A stretch of DNA of 64,000 nucleotides from Bauldia sp. (lineage in GTDB: Bacteria > Pseudomonadota > Alphaproteobacteria > Rhizobiales > Kaistiaceae): assembly GCA_026126065.1 (NCBI GenBank), contig JAHCJY010000001.1, forward strand, positions 866,906-930,905, written 5' to 3'. The notes beneath the pieces were generated by a model. That model was not told the DNA's origin. It did no database searches and worked only from the letters and a program-made list of their open reading frames with translations. Below are positions 28,521 to 37,737 of the stretch, one piece after another (the first letter of the stretch is position 1; each line of letters opens with the position of its first letter). The translations under genes and the position numbers were made by a program.

Positions 28521-28856
28521 CTAGCCCGCCCGATGCCCGCCGGAGCGAGCGGGGGCGTTCGCGGCGGGAAGCGGGGCGGCATGCTTGGCCCGCGACGACG
28601 GGGCGGACGCCGCTTCCACGTCACCCAGGCCGGCGAGGAAGGTTGCCATCGTGGACGGGCCCGACGGCGCGGCCTTGGTCGACGGGCGGTGCTTGCTGGA
28701 CGTTTCGCCGGCGTCGGATGCCGGGGCAGCCATCTTGGCGTCCGCCACCGTCGAGGCGGCCACGCCGGGGGCATGCCTCGGGGAATGGTCCGCCGCAAAG
28801 GCCACGGCAGGCATCAGGACGAGCGCCACAAGAGCGAGCTTCAGTCGACCAAACAC
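28521..28856 (-). CDS. Small secreted low-complexity protein
   Basis: 111 residues from GTG at 28856, chosen because GGAGAG lies a few nt upstream and the signal peptide begins there (VFGRLKLALVALVLMPAVAF, cleaved near AFA). The mature part is Ala/Pro/Ser/His-rich and without recognisable fold, for example DHSPRHAPGVAASTVADAK. Likely periplasmic. Function unknown. Convergent with the DUF1304 gene, 12 bp apart. Confidence 0.5.
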   Translation of the reverse strand: MFGRLKLALVALVLMPAVAFAADHSPRHAPGVAASTVADAKMAAPASDAGETSSKHRPSTKAAPSGPSTMATFLAGLGDVEAASAPSSRAKHAAPLPAANAPARSGGHRAG

Positions 28857-29050
28857 GGGACTCTCCACGCAACGAGGCAACGGGACGATCGCGAGGCGAA
28901 TGATGGCCGGGCGACTCCGGACCGTAGCCGGAACATGGTTACCGAAGGGTTGCGACGGTGCCTGGGCCTTGCGGGCGGAAGACGGCGGTGCAACTGTCGA
29001 AGGCAGAGGGGACGCTGCCTGCCGCAATGCGCGCAGGCCAGCTCGGAGGG

Positions 29051-30256
29051 ATGTCGATGCTACGGCACTTCCGCTTGCTCCGGCTTTTCGCCTTTGGCCT
29101 TGTCGTCGCCACGGCAGCCTCCAGTGCCGCCGCACAGGAAGGTGTCGACAGTTTCGGTCCATTCCATCTCGTCGCCGGCCAGCCAGGCACGCTCTCGTTC
29201 GAAGGGCCGGTCCTGTTTGGTTCGGCCGGCATGCTGCTCTGGGCGATCGAGACCGCCGGTGTCCCGGAGCGGCTGGTGCTCAACAGCACGGGCGGGTCGG
29301 TGGAGGATGCACTCTTCGTCGCCGATCTGGTGCGGACCCGCCGGATAGCAACCGAAATCCCCGAGGGAGCAGTCTGTCACTCCGCCTGCGTCCTGGTCTT
29401 CTTCGCCGGCGTCGGCCGCCAGGCCACGGGGGAACTCGGCGTCCATCGCCCCATGGAGATTCGGGCCGACGGCACGCTCGTCGACGTCCCCCTGCTGACG
29501 CGCATATCGCAGGACACGCTCCGGCGCTTCGGCGCCAGCGAAGCTCTCATCGAGCTTGCCTGGGCGACACCGTTCGACGACATGCGCGTCCTCACTGCGG
29601 AGGAGATCGCAACGTTTGGCGTCAACCGGACCCGCGAAGAAGGGCTTGCCCTCGCTCCTTCCGAAGACCTTCCTCCGAGGGAAGACAGCGATGACGACGC
29701 GCTTGACCCGCTTGCGCTGGTGGCTGACTTCGCGCCTGGCGTCAATCTCACTTTCCGGCGGACCGGCCAGCCCGACGAGACCCATGTCGGGGCGATCAAG
29801 TGGGAGGTCGGCGAACGCCAGGGCACCGTGCGGGCGACCGTCGCCATTCCCGACCTGTCCATCGCCTACCTGCTCCTCTTCGGTCCTTTCACGGACGACG
29901 AAGAACCCTACCTCTACGGCGGCATTCTCCTGAGCAAGGTCGGGGCGACCGGCCCGGCGACGATCGAGGCGATATACGAGCTTGCGCTCGGCCTCGCGGC
30001 CCCCGAAGACGAACGCGGCGTGCAATTCATCCAGATCGGGCAGGCGACCCGGCCGATGACGGTGGCGGACACGTTCCTGGCTCTGCCGCGGATCACCCGG
30101 GAACTCAATGTCGATCGGCTGTCGCGGGCCATCGCGCTGCAACTGATCCTGTCGGTAGACCGCACCCTGGACAATCTGGTTCAGTTGAACTTCGACATCG
30201 ACGCAAACGGACAGGCGGCCCTCGCGCGTGCGATTCCGGCGTGGACGGGCGATTGA
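29051..30256 (+). CDS. Periplasmic ClpP-fold (serine protease-like) protein
   Basis: 401 residues. Signal peptide ends at AAA/QEG near residue 29. Residues ~45-190 have the ClpP/crotonase-like pattern: VLNSTGGSVEDALFVADLVR, the nucleophile segment AVCHSACVLVFFAG (Ser111) and a following LGVHRP (His132), as in the COG3904-type predicted periplasmic proteins. The C-terminal ~200 residues are unlike any domain I know. The ATG at 29051 with GGAGGG upstream was chosen. The same Ser/His arrangement recurs in the zinc-ribbon protein at 52052-53416. Proteolytic activity is inferred. Confidence 0.7.
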   Translation: MSMLRHFRLLRLFAFGLVVATAASSAAAQEGVDSFGPFHLVAGQPGTLSFEGPVLFGSAGMLLWAIETAGVPERLVLNSTGGSVEDALFVADLVRTRRIATEIPEGAVCHSACVLVFFAGVGRQATGELGVHRPMEIRADGTLVDVPLLTRISQDTLRRFGASEALIELAWATPFDDMRVLTAEEIATFGVNRTREEGLALAPSEDLPPREDSDDDALDPLALVADFAPGVNLTFRRTGQPDETHVGAIKWEVGERQGTVRATVAIPDLSIAYLLLFGPFTDDEEPYLYGGILLSKVGATGPATIEAIYELALGLAAPEDERGVQFIQIGQATRPMTVADTFLALPRITRELNVDRLSRAIALQLILSVDRTLDNLVQLNFDIDANGQAALARAIPAWTGD

Positions 30257-30385
30257 GAAAGTCGCGTCGGATTGCGGCCGGCCGGAACCGCCGGGCGGGG
30301 CTGGCGGCAGGCTGGTCCAGCCACCGTTGACACCCGCATCGACCGCGAGGGGAGCTGACGGGCGGCGCGACCGCAGATCGGCCCG

Positions 30386-30898
30386 TCACACCGCGCCGGT
30401 AAAATCGTCCTTCTTCAACGGCACGCCGTTGGTGCGGAGGATGTTGTAGGCGGTCGTGGTGTGGAAATGGATGTTCGGCAGCATCACGTGCTGGAGGTAT
30501 TGCCAGGCGGGCAGCGTTTTGTGGCCGTGCCCGTGGCCGACCGGGAAGGTGACCTCGTTCTGGTCGGCGGCGTCGATCGCCGCCGGGTCGAGGCCGTCGA
30601 GGAAGGCGATGACCTCGGCAATCCGGTCGTGCAGCGCCGGGAAGCTGATCTTGCTGTCGTCAAGCGTCGGGACGGGCAGGTCGAGGATGCGCGCCATCCC
30701 GCGGATGATGAACGCGGTGAACTGCTGCACCTGCCTGGACAGCGGCCACATGTCGGGAAAGAGCCGGTCGTTGAGCAGCGCTTCGGGTTCATACCGGTGA
30801 GTCGCGGCGTAGTGCTCAGCCTTGGTCAGCGTTTCCGACATGTGCGAGAGGATGAGGTCGAAGACGGGCACGGTGGCCTCGGAAAGCTTGAGCGGCAT
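30386..30898 (-). CDS. DUF1993 family protein, copy 2
   Basis: 170 residues, paralog of the protein at 27508-28014. The shared blocks are DRLFPDMWPLSRQVQQFTAF, EVIAFLDGLDPAAIDAADQN, and LPNIHFHTTTAYNILRTNGV followed by PLKKDDF. A His-rich insert (GHGHGHKTL) distinguishes it. Both copies lie on the same strand about 2.4 kb apart, so a local duplication is likely. No function is known for the family. Confidence 0.88.
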   Translation of the reverse strand: MPLKLSEATVPVFDLILSHMSETLTKAEHYAATHRYEPEALLNDRLFPDMWPLSRQVQQFTAFIIRGMARILDLPVPTLDDSKISFPALHDRIAEVIAFLDGLDPAAIDAADQNEVTFPVGHGHGHKTLPAWQYLQHVMLPNIHFHTTTAYNILRTNGVPLKKDDFTGAV

Positions 30899-31145
30899 GA
30901 CAGGTTCCTGGGTTCGGGAGAGTCGGTCATGAATAGGGAATGCACGGTTCCGCGCCGAGGCAAATGACGATCGCGGGCGGACCCGACGCCTGGCCGCTCC
31001 GGATCTGGTTAAGGAAGCCCTCAGGCAATCCTGCCGATAGTCGGACGGTTCTCAGTTGCCCCGGCCGCAGGATGCGGCGTCGCCGCGCGTCCGCGACAAT
31101 GAAGATACCCTGTTCCGCTATTGCTTCCCGATGCGCATTTCTCTA

Positions 31146-31202
31146 ACGCATCGCGCGGGCCACGCCTCCCCAACGAGGCGCTTCTATCTGAGAGGATAGG
31201 TC
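31146..31202 (+). ncRNA. serC-type leader RNA (predicted)
   Basis: Directly before the serC start are two small hairpins. CGCCTC/GAGGCG (31163-31168 with 31175-31180) encloses a 6-nt loop. CTATC/GATAG (31184-31188 with 31195-31199) encloses the GAGAGG ribosome site. This arrangement and position match the serC RNA motif described in alphaproteobacteria, thought to control translation of serC. The match is from memory of the motif, not a covariance search. Confidence 0.6.
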
Positions 31203-32375
31203 ATGATCGATCCCGCCAAGCCGGCGCGCCGCACTGCGGTTCCCAATTTCTCTTCCGGTCCCTGCGCAAAACGTCCCGGCTGGTCCGTGGATGTCCTCAA
31301 GGGCACGCCCATCGGCCGCTCGCATCGCTCGGCGCTCGGCAAGAGCCGCCTGAAGCTGGCGATCGACCTCACCCGCGAAGTCCTGGAAGTGCCGGCGGAC
31401 TATCGCATCGGCATCGTGCCGGCGTCCGACACGGGCGCGGTCGAGATGGCGATGTGGACGTTGCTCGGTCCGCGCGGCCTCGAAGTCCTCTACTGGGAGT
31501 CCTTCTCCGAGGGCTGGGCTGTCGACGCGCAGGAGCAGCTGAAGCTCCCGAACACGAAGATCGTGAGCGCCGACTACGGCAAGCTCCCGGACCTCTCGAA
31601 AGTCGATTTCGACAACGACATCGTCTTCGCCTGGAACGGCACGACCGCCGGTGTACGCGTGCCCGATGCAGACTGGATCCCCGCCGACCGGAAGGGCCTC
31701 ACGATCTGCGACGCCACTTCGGCTGCGTTCGCGCAGACGATGGACTTCGGAAAACTCGACGTCACCACCTTCTCCTGGCAGAAGGTGATGGGCGGCGAGG
31801 CGGCGCATGGCGTCATCATCCTGTCGCCCCGCGCAGTCGAGCGGCTCCTGACGTGGACGCCGACCTGGCCGGTCCCGAAGATCTTCCGCCTCACCCAGAA
31901 CGGCAAGCTCATCGAGGGCATCTTCGAGGGCGAGACGATCAACACGCCGTCGATGCTGGCGGTCGAGGACTACATCGATACCCTCAAATGGGCGCAGTCG
32001 ATCGGTGGCGGGGCTGGGCTCCGGGCGCGCGCCGACCGGAATGCGAAGGTCCTGACCGACTGGGTCGAGCGCACGCCGTGGGTCGAGTTCCTGGCGGTCG
32101 ATCCTGCGACGCGCTCGAACACGTCGATCTGTCTGATGATCGTCGATCCGGCGGTCAAGGCCGCGGGCAAGGATGGTCCGGCCAAGGCCGCCAAGGGCAT
32201 CGTCAAGGCGCTGGAGACCGAGGGCATTGCCTTCGACTTCGCGTCCTACCGCGATGCGCCGGCGGGCCTCCGCATCTGGACCGGCGCCACGGTCGAGGCC
32301 TCCGACGTCGAGATCCTCACCGAGTGGCTCGACTGGGCGTTCGCCCGCGAGAAGGCGGCGCTCGTCCCAGCGTAG
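31203..32375 (+). CDS. serC: SerC, phosphoserine aminotransferase
   Basis: 390 residues, class V PLP aminotransferase. It converts 3-phosphohydroxypyruvate plus glutamate to phosphoserine, and also serves pyridoxal synthesis. It has the alphaproteobacterial long form: [13 protein letters not shown] start, [17 protein letters not shown] cofactor segment, DATSAAFAQ with the Asp, and the PLP lysine in [17 protein letters not shown]. Other identifiers are [16 protein letters not shown] and [11 protein letters not shown] at the end. Preceded by a putative serC leader and followed by serA after an inverted-repeat element. Confidence 0.95.
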   Translation: MIDPAKPARRTAVPNFSSGPCAKRPGWSVDVLKGTPIGRSHRSALGKSRLKLAIDLTREVLEVPADYRIGIVPASDTGAVEMAMWTLLGPRGLEVLYWESFSEGWAVDAQEQLKLPNTKIVSADYGKLPDLSKVDFDNDIVFAWNGTTAGVRVPDADWIPADRKGLTICDATSAAFAQTMDFGKLDVTTFSWQKVMGGEAAHGVIILSPRAVERLLTWTPTWPVPKIFRLTQNGKLIEGIFEGETINTPSMLAVEDYIDTLKWAQSIGGGAGLRARADRNAKVLTDWVERTPWVEFLAVDPATRSNTSICLMIVDPAVKAAGKDGPAKAAKGIVKALETEGIAFDFASYRDAPAGLRIWTGATVEASDVEILTEWLDWAFAREKAALVPA

Positions 32376-32384
32376 AAGCACAAC

Positions 32385-32495
32385 CGTCGTTCCGGACGGC
32401 CGAAGGCCGATCCGGAACCTTTTGTGCCTGGAGCACGGGCAGTGCCGGGAGAACAAAAGGTTCCGGCTCTCCGCTTCGCTCCGGCCGGAACGACG
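32385..32495. repeat. Nested inverted-repeat element between serC and serA
   Basis: Outer arms CGTCGTTCCGG (32385-32395) and CCGGAACGACG (32485-32495) are perfect 11-bp complements. Inner arms GGAACCTTTTGT (32414-32425) and ACAAAAGGTTCC (32453-32464) are perfect 12-bp complements. The ~111-nt unit can fold into one long hairpin and resembles intergenic palindromic repeat units of Rhizobiales. It lies inside the serC-serA operon. Confidence 0.75.
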
Positions 32496-32548
32496 ATCCC
32501 CAAGAGAGTTCCTGCGCGTCAAAGTCGATCGCACGAAGAGGCACCGTC

Positions 32549-34135
32549 ATGGCTCCCCGCGTTCTCATCTCCGACCAGCTCTCCGAAACCGCCGTCGGCA
32601 TCTTCAAGGCGCGCGGCATCGAGGTCGACTACCTGCCGGAGCTCGGCAAGGACAAGGACGCGCTCCTCAAGGCGATTCCGAACTATGACGGCCTCGCCAT
32701 CCGGTCGGCGTCGAAGGTGACCGAGAAGATCATCGACGCGGCGCCGAACCTTCGGGTGATCGGCCGCGCCGGCATCGGCGTGGACAATGTCGACGTGGCC
32801 AGGGCCACGGCCCGCGGCATCATCGTCATGAACACGCCGTTCGGGAATTCGATCACCACGGCCGAGCACGCTATTGCGATGATGTTCGCCGTCGCCCGCC
32901 AGCTTCCTGCCGCCGATGCCTCGACCCAGGCCGGCAAGTGGGAGAAGAACCGCTTCATGGGCATCGAGCTCCAGGGCAAGACGCTCGGCATCATCGGCTG
33001 CGGCAACATCGGGTCGGTCGTGGCGAGCCGCGGCATCGGCCTTTCGATGCGGGTCATCGCGTTCGATCCCTTCCTGTCGGCCGAGCGCGCCCAGTCGATC
33101 GGCGTCGAGAAGGTCGACCTCCCCGAACTGCTGCGGCGGGCGGACGTGATCACGCTCCACACGCCGCTCACCGACATGACGAAGAACATCATCGACGCGA
33201 ACGCGATCGCCCAGATGAAGACGGGCGTCATCATCATCAACTGCGCCCGCGGTGGTCTGGTAAACGAGGACGACCTCGCGGCAGCGCTGAAGAGCGGCAA
33301 GGTCGGCGGCGCCGGCATCGACGTGTTCACCAACGAGCCGGCGAAGGAGAGCGTTCTCTTCGGTCTCCCCAACATCGTCTGCACGCCGCATCTCGGTGCT
33401 TCGACCGGCGAGGCGCAGGAGAACGTCGCGATCCAGATCGCCGAGCAGATGGCCGACTACCTGACGACCGGCGCGGTTTCCAATGCGCTCAACATGCCGT
33501 CGATCACCGCCGAGGAGGCCCCGCGCCTGACGCCCTGGGTCAAGCTTGCCGACCAGCTCGGCTCGTTCGCCGGCCAGCTGACGGAGACCGGGCTCAAGGG
33601 CGTGCGCATCGAATACGAGGGTACCGCCGCCGAACTCAATACGCGGGCCATGACCGCCGCGGCGCTCGCCGGCATCCTCCGGCCGCTCCTGTCCTCGGTG
33701 AACATGGTCTCCGCGCCGACGATGGCGAAGGAGCGCGGCATCAAGGTCGAGGAAGTGCGCCGCGGTCAGGAGGGCGCCTACGAGGGCTATATCCGCCTCA
33801 CCATCACCACCGAGCGGCAGGAGCGTTCCGTCGCCGGCACCGTGTTCTCGGGCGGCCGGCCGCGGATCATCCAGATCAAGGGCATCAACATGGAAGCGGA
33901 GCTCGGGCCGCGGATGCTCTACGTGACCAATCTCGACCGGCCAGGCTTCATCGGCCGCCTCGGCACGGCGCTTGGCGCGGGCGGCGTCAACATCGCCACC
34001 TTCAACCTCGGCCGCCAGGCCGCGGGCCAGGATGCAATCTCGCTGATCGAGGTCGACCAGCCGATCTCGGACGAGGTGCTCGCCTCGATCCAGTCGGTCG
34101 ATGGGGTGGTTTCGGCGAAGCGGCTGGAGTTCTAG
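32549..34135 (+). CDS. serA: SerA, D-3-phosphoglycerate dehydrogenase
   Basis: 528 residues, long (type I) form with an ACT domain. It oxidises 3-phosphoglycerate with NAD+, the first step of serine synthesis. Motifs: NAD-binding LGIIGCGNIGSVVASRG, substrate/catalytic NCARGGLVNE, catalytic His in CTPHLGASTGEAQENVA, and a C-terminal ASB plus ACT region ending in LDRPGFIGRLGTALGAGGVN ... SVDGVVSAKRLEF, expected to bind serine. It sits 173 bp after serC in the same direction, separated by a nested inverted repeat. Confidence 0.96.
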   Translation: MAPRVLISDQLSETAVGIFKARGIEVDYLPELGKDKDALLKAIPNYDGLAIRSASKVTEKIIDAAPNLRVIGRAGIGVDNVDVARATARGIIVMNTPFGNSITTAEHAIAMMFAVARQLPAADASTQAGKWEKNRFMGIELQGKTLGIIGCGNIGSVVASRGIGLSMRVIAFDPFLSAERAQSIGVEKVDLPELLRRADVITLHTPLTDMTKNIIDANAIAQMKTGVIIINCARGGLVNEDDLAAALKSGKVGGAGIDVFTNEPAKESVLFGLPNIVCTPHLGASTGEAQENVAIQIAEQMADYLTTGAVSNALNMPSITAEEAPRLTPWVKLADQLGSFAGQLTETGLKGVRIEYEGTAAELNTRAMTAAALAGILRPLLSSVNMVSAPTMAKERGIKVEEVRRGQEGAYEGYIRLTITTERQERSVAGTVFSGGRPRIIQIKGINMEAELGPRMLYVTNLDRPGFIGRLGTALGAGGVNIATFNLGRQAAGQDAISLIEVDQPISDEVLASIQSVDGVVSAKRLEF

Positions 34136-34138
34136 CTT

Positions 34139-34762
34139 TCAGGGCCGGCGGGCGGCGAGGGCGTCGCGCCAGTCGAGGACCTCGGTCCGCATCAGGCCGT
34201 CCAGCTGCTGGAAGGCGAAGAACGCTTCGTACCGGCCGCCGGTTGCGGTCGCGAGCGGCCGGAGCGTCAGGTCGCCGGACGGACCGAGGATCGTCGGGAA
34301 GACGGTGGCCCCGGCGGCGCGGTAGGCCTCGCCGAGCGCCTCGAAGTCCCCCGAAGCAGGGACGGCGTCGGTCAGGACAATGACGATCCGGTCGCCCGGC
34401 TCCTCCCCGGCCAGGAGTTCCAACCCGAGAACAAGCCCTGCGGCGAGGTCGCCGCCTTCCCCGGGGACGAGGGCGTCGAGGGCGCGCTGGATCGCGAACC
34501 GGTCATAGGTCTGCATCGGCATCACGACCTCGGCGCGGGCGTCGAAGGCAACGATACCGATCCGGGCGTCGCGCGGCAGTTCGTTGATCGCCGACAGCAC
34601 GCCGTTCCTGATCCAGGCAGTCCGCGGAAACGCCCCCTCCATCGTGCTCATGCTGGCGGAGCGATCGACGATGAGGAGGAGTTGCACCGGCCCCGCCTGG
34701 CCGAAAGCGGTGGACGCTCCCGTCCAGAGGAGGGCAACGGCCAGCGCGGCGCGCTTCAGCAT
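34139..34762 (-). CDS. Secreted von Willebrand factor A (VWA) domain protein
   Basis: 207 residues. Signal peptide MLKRAALAVALLWTGASTAFG (to ~residue 21). The rest is a VWA domain with the metal site DRSAS (DxSxS, ~residue 33) in LLLIVDRSASMSTMEG, a Thr/Asp in VIVLTDAVPASGDF, and GDLAAGLVLGLELL. Probably periplasmic and involved in protein binding; no MoxR or other partner is adjacent. It ends 4 bp from the serA stop, so the two converge without a visible terminator. Confidence 0.85.
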   Translation of the reverse strand: MLKRAALAVALLWTGASTAFGQAGPVQLLLIVDRSASMSTMEGAFPRTAWIRNGVLSAINELPRDARIGIVAFDARAEVVMPMQTYDRFAIQRALDALVPGEGGDLAAGLVLGLELLAGEEPGDRIVIVLTDAVPASGDFEALGEAYRAAGATVFPTILGPSGDLTLRPLATATGGRYEAFFAFQQLDGLMRTEVLDWRDALAARRP

Positions 34763-34819
34763 GTCGTCTCCCTTCGGATGACGCTAGCCTAACACGGGGT
34801 TTGGACCGGGCAATCGCGC

Positions 34820-35128
34820 GGCGCGGGACGCGAGGTGGCCCGAAGCGGAGGAACGCGGGTCAAGATCCTCGAGGCATTCGGGCTCGGGCGGCCGGTGGTC
34901 GCGACGACAATGGGCGCGGAGGGTCTCGACGTCGAGCCGGGTCGCCACCTCCTGATCGCCGATACGCCTGAAGCGTTCGCGGCGGCGTGCGCCGAACTGC
35001 TCGACGATCCGCAGAAGGCGCTGCAGGTCGCGACGGCCGCTTCGGCCTGGGTCCAGGAGCAGCACTCGACCGCGGCGATCCGGACGGCCGTCGCCGACAG
35101 CGTCGTGGTCCGCAGCCTGCTCTCCTAG
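34820..35128 (+). pseudogene. C-terminal remnant of a GT4-type glycosyltransferase
   Basis: About 98 codons reading SGGTRVKILEAFGLGRPVVA and TTMGAEGLDVEPGRHLLIAD, which is the C-terminal UDP-sugar-binding half of group 1 (GT4) glycosyltransferases, with the tail DTPEAFAAACAELLDDPQKA. The N-terminal ~300 residues are missing; upstream sequence is the promoter region of the VWA gene. The fragment has no good start. It is most simply a remnant left by a deletion. Confidence 0.6.
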
Positions 35129-35144
35129 CGCCGCGTCTGGCGCA

Positions 35145-35627
35145 TCAGCCCATCACCGCGCAGGCGGTGAGGAACGGCGTCCGGATGGCCTCGTCCGGGA
35201 TGGGGAGAAGCATCGCCGTGCCATCGGCGTTGACCGCGAGTGCCTGGCCCGTCGTGAAAATCTCGACGAGTGCCGGATCGAGCTGCTCGATGGTTGCCTC
35301 CACGATCTCGGCGTCCAGCATTTCGAGGTAGACGCGCTCGGCCGGCAGCGCGACCTTGCCGCCCTCGGAAGTGAGGGTCAGCGTCACGCCGGACATCGCC
35401 GGCGGCAGGTCCTCGTCGGGGATGAAGGCGATCGACAGGGCCAAGGTCGTGGGGTCGCAGCGGAGGGACAGGATCACGTAGTCGCTTTCCGGCAGGCCAT
35501 AGATCAACACCCCGCCACCCTCGGCCGTGGTGCCGTCGATCCAGGTGAGGCCGTTCTGGGCGATGGCGGGCACCGCCGAGAGGGCGATTGCGACGACGGC
35601 AGCGGCAAGGGGGCTCGATCGCATCAT
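35145..35627 (-). CDS. Small periplasmic hypothetical protein
   Basis: 160 residues from the first of two ATG codons at 35627, with GGAG 5 nt upstream. A signal peptide (MMRSSPLAAAVVAIALSAVP, cleaved near AIAQ) is followed by a beta-rich domain with no known motif (LTWIDGTTAEGGGVLIYGLP, ILSLRCDPTTLALSIAFIPD). One Cys in the middle and one near the C-terminus could pair. Function unknown. Confidence 0.6.
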   Translation of the reverse strand: MMRSSPLAAAVVAIALSAVPAIAQNGLTWIDGTTAEGGGVLIYGLPESDYVILSLRCDPTTLALSIAFIPDEDLPPAMSGVTLTLTSEGGKVALPAERVYLEMLDAEIVEATIEQLDPALVEIFTTGQALAVNADGTAMLLPIPDEAIRTPFLTACAVMG

Positions 35628-35918
35628 CTGCTCCATTGTGGAGAATACCGGCGGCCACAATTCACCGCCGCGCGGCCGGATACCAGCGCGCGAAGGTGGC
35701 ACGGTTATGGTCGCGCACCGCCAATTCATGTGAAACGACCAGTAGTTAAGTAGAAGCTGACTTGGGGTAGCATATTGTCGGCAGCTGCGCTGGAAGGCGC
35801 AGTCTTGGCGCTCTCCGATAGTGTCGCCGCCTTGTTCGTACCTTCATGCCGGCAACTGGCGGTCACAATCTGGGTCTAGATCGCCCATCAGGGTGGGCTT
35901 TGCGGAGGAATTCCCAAA

Positions 35919-37559
35919 ATGAAACGCTTGGCGTTGGCGACGGTTGCCGGTCTACTGTCTTCCACGGCGCTTGTGCATGCGGCCGACATCCCGGTCGAGG
36001 CCCCGATCCGGGCCGTCACGGTCTATCCGTCGGGCGCGTCGGTGACGCGCGATGCGGCGTTCACGGTGCCGGTCGGCGTCTCCGTCATCATCATCGGAAA
36101 CATCGCGCCGGGCATCGACACGAGCACGGTACGCGTCGAGGGTCTCGCGGATGCGGGGCTGGAAATCCGGTCGGTCGAGACGCAGCAGGCCAAGACCGAC
36201 GACTCCGAGGATCCCGCGCGTGACCGGATCGAGGCCGCGATCCGGGAGCTTCGCGACCAGCAACTCGTCCTCAACGACCAGATGACGGCGCTCCAGGCGC
36301 AGCGGACCTTCATCCAGAACCTCATCGCCGAGGGGCCGGCCGGGTTTGCCGACAATCTCGGTAATGGCGGCGGCATCGAGCAGTGGGCCGCCGCGTGGCA
36401 GGCGATCGGGCAGGGGATGGAACGCGTCCTCTCCGGCATCCGCGAGGTGCAGCAGCAGTCGCGCGCGATCGACGAGCAGATCAACGAGCTCCTGCAGCAG
36501 GCCGCGGCGCTGCCGCAGCCGCGGGCGGCTCTCGAGATCCGCATCGAGGTCAGCGCAAGCGCCGAGGCGACGGGCACGCTCGAGGCGACCTACCAGGTCA
36601 GCAATGCCCGCTGGTCGCCGGCCTATGACGCGATGCTGACGACCGGCGACGAGACCACGGAGCCGTCGATCGAGATCATCCGGCGGGCCGAGATCACCCA
36701 GTCGACGGGCGATGACTGGACGGATGTCCGGATGACGCTGTCGACGAGCCGCCCGTCCGGCGGCACCGCTGCGCCCGTCCTCGGCGGCGCCTTCCTCCGG
36801 GTGTACGACTTCGGGCGCTACGCCGTCCCGACCGCGGCCCCCGCACCGATGGCCATGGAGGCCCGCGACATGGCCGGCGGTGCGCTCGCGGCCATGCCTG
36901 TCACGCAGCAGCAGGCAATCGCCGATTTCGGCGACTTCCGCGCCAATTTCATCATCCCCGGGCCGGTTTCCGTCGTCTCGGGCGGTGGCGTCCGCTCCGT
37001 GCGGCTTGCCACCGATGGGGCAGAGGTTCGCCTCTTCGCGACGGCGACACCGCGGCTTTCCGAGCAGGCGTTCCTCACCGCCGCCTTCACACTCGACTCC
37101 GAGGCGCCGCTCCTCGCCGGCAGCGCCAATCTCTTCCGCGATGGATCCTATGTCGGCATGGGCCGCGTCGCCTTCGCCAATCCGGGCACCGAGGTCGAGC
37201 TTGGCTTCGGGCCGGACGATCAGGTCCGCGTGACGTTCGCGCTCGCCTCGCGCGAGAGCGGCCAGCGCGGCCTCATCACGCGGATCAACACCGACGAGCG
37301 GCACTACGAGATCACGGTCGACAACCTGCACAGCCGTGAGATGGAGATCACCGTCTATGATCGCGTCCCGGTATCGGAGGACGAGCGGATCACCGTCCAG
37401 CGGCTCGGCGACACGACAGAGCCGACCGAGACCGATGTGAACGGAACCCGCGGCCTTCTGGCCTGGACCTATGACTACGAGCCGGGCGAGACGCGCGAGA
37501 TCACGAACGCCTACCTCGTGACGTGGCCCGCGGACCTCGACGTGACTGGCCTGGACTAG
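35919..37559 (+). CDS. DUF4139 (MuiA-like) periplasmic protein
   Basis: 546 residues. Signal peptide [22 protein letters not shown]-terminal DUF4140 segment ([20 protein letters not shown]), a coiled-coil middle (residues ~95-180, e.g. [20 protein letters not shown]), and a C-terminal DUF4139 domain beginning [20 protein letters not shown] and ending [20 protein letters not shown]. These match the mucoidy-inhibitor-A-like family, whose molecular role is not established. The RBS GGAGGA lies 10 nt upstream. The 290 bp before it contain no gene, only AT-richer sequence around 35740-35790. Confidence 0.82.
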   Translation: MKRLALATVAGLLSSTALVHAADIPVEAPIRAVTVYPSGASVTRDAAFTVPVGVSVIIIGNIAPGIDTSTVRVEGLADAGLEIRSVETQQAKTDDSEDPARDRIEAAIRELRDQQLVLNDQMTALQAQRTFIQNLIAEGPAGFADNLGNGGGIEQWAAAWQAIGQGMERVLSGIREVQQQSRAIDEQINELLQQAAALPQPRAALEIRIEVSASAEATGTLEATYQVSNARWSPAYDAMLTTGDETTEPSIEIIRRAEITQSTGDDWTDVRMTLSTSRPSGGTAAPVLGGAFLRVYDFGRYAVPTAAPAPMAMEARDMAGGALAAMPVTQQQAIADFGDFRANFIIPGPVSVVSGGGVRSVRLATDGAEVRLFATATPRLSEQAFLTAAFTLDSEAPLLAGSANLFRDGSYVGMGRVAFANPGTEVELGFGPDDQVRVTFALASRESGQRGLITRINTDERHYEITVDNLHSREMEITVYDRVPVSEDERITVQRLGDTTEPTETDVNGTRGLLAWTYDYEPGETREITNAYLVTWPADLDVTGLD

Positions 37560-37737
37560 CGTCCGCGGAGGCGCGGCGCGCGCCTTCCGCAACCGCTACG
37601 ACCCTTGCGCAGCGCGGATGCGGGACAATTTCCCTCGCGTCCGCGTTTCGCTTTGCGCCACCGGCGCGGGGTGTTGTAAAGACCGCGCGGGCCCCGCGTG
37701 CGCGCGGCCATGCGCGTGTGCCGGAACAACAGCCACC

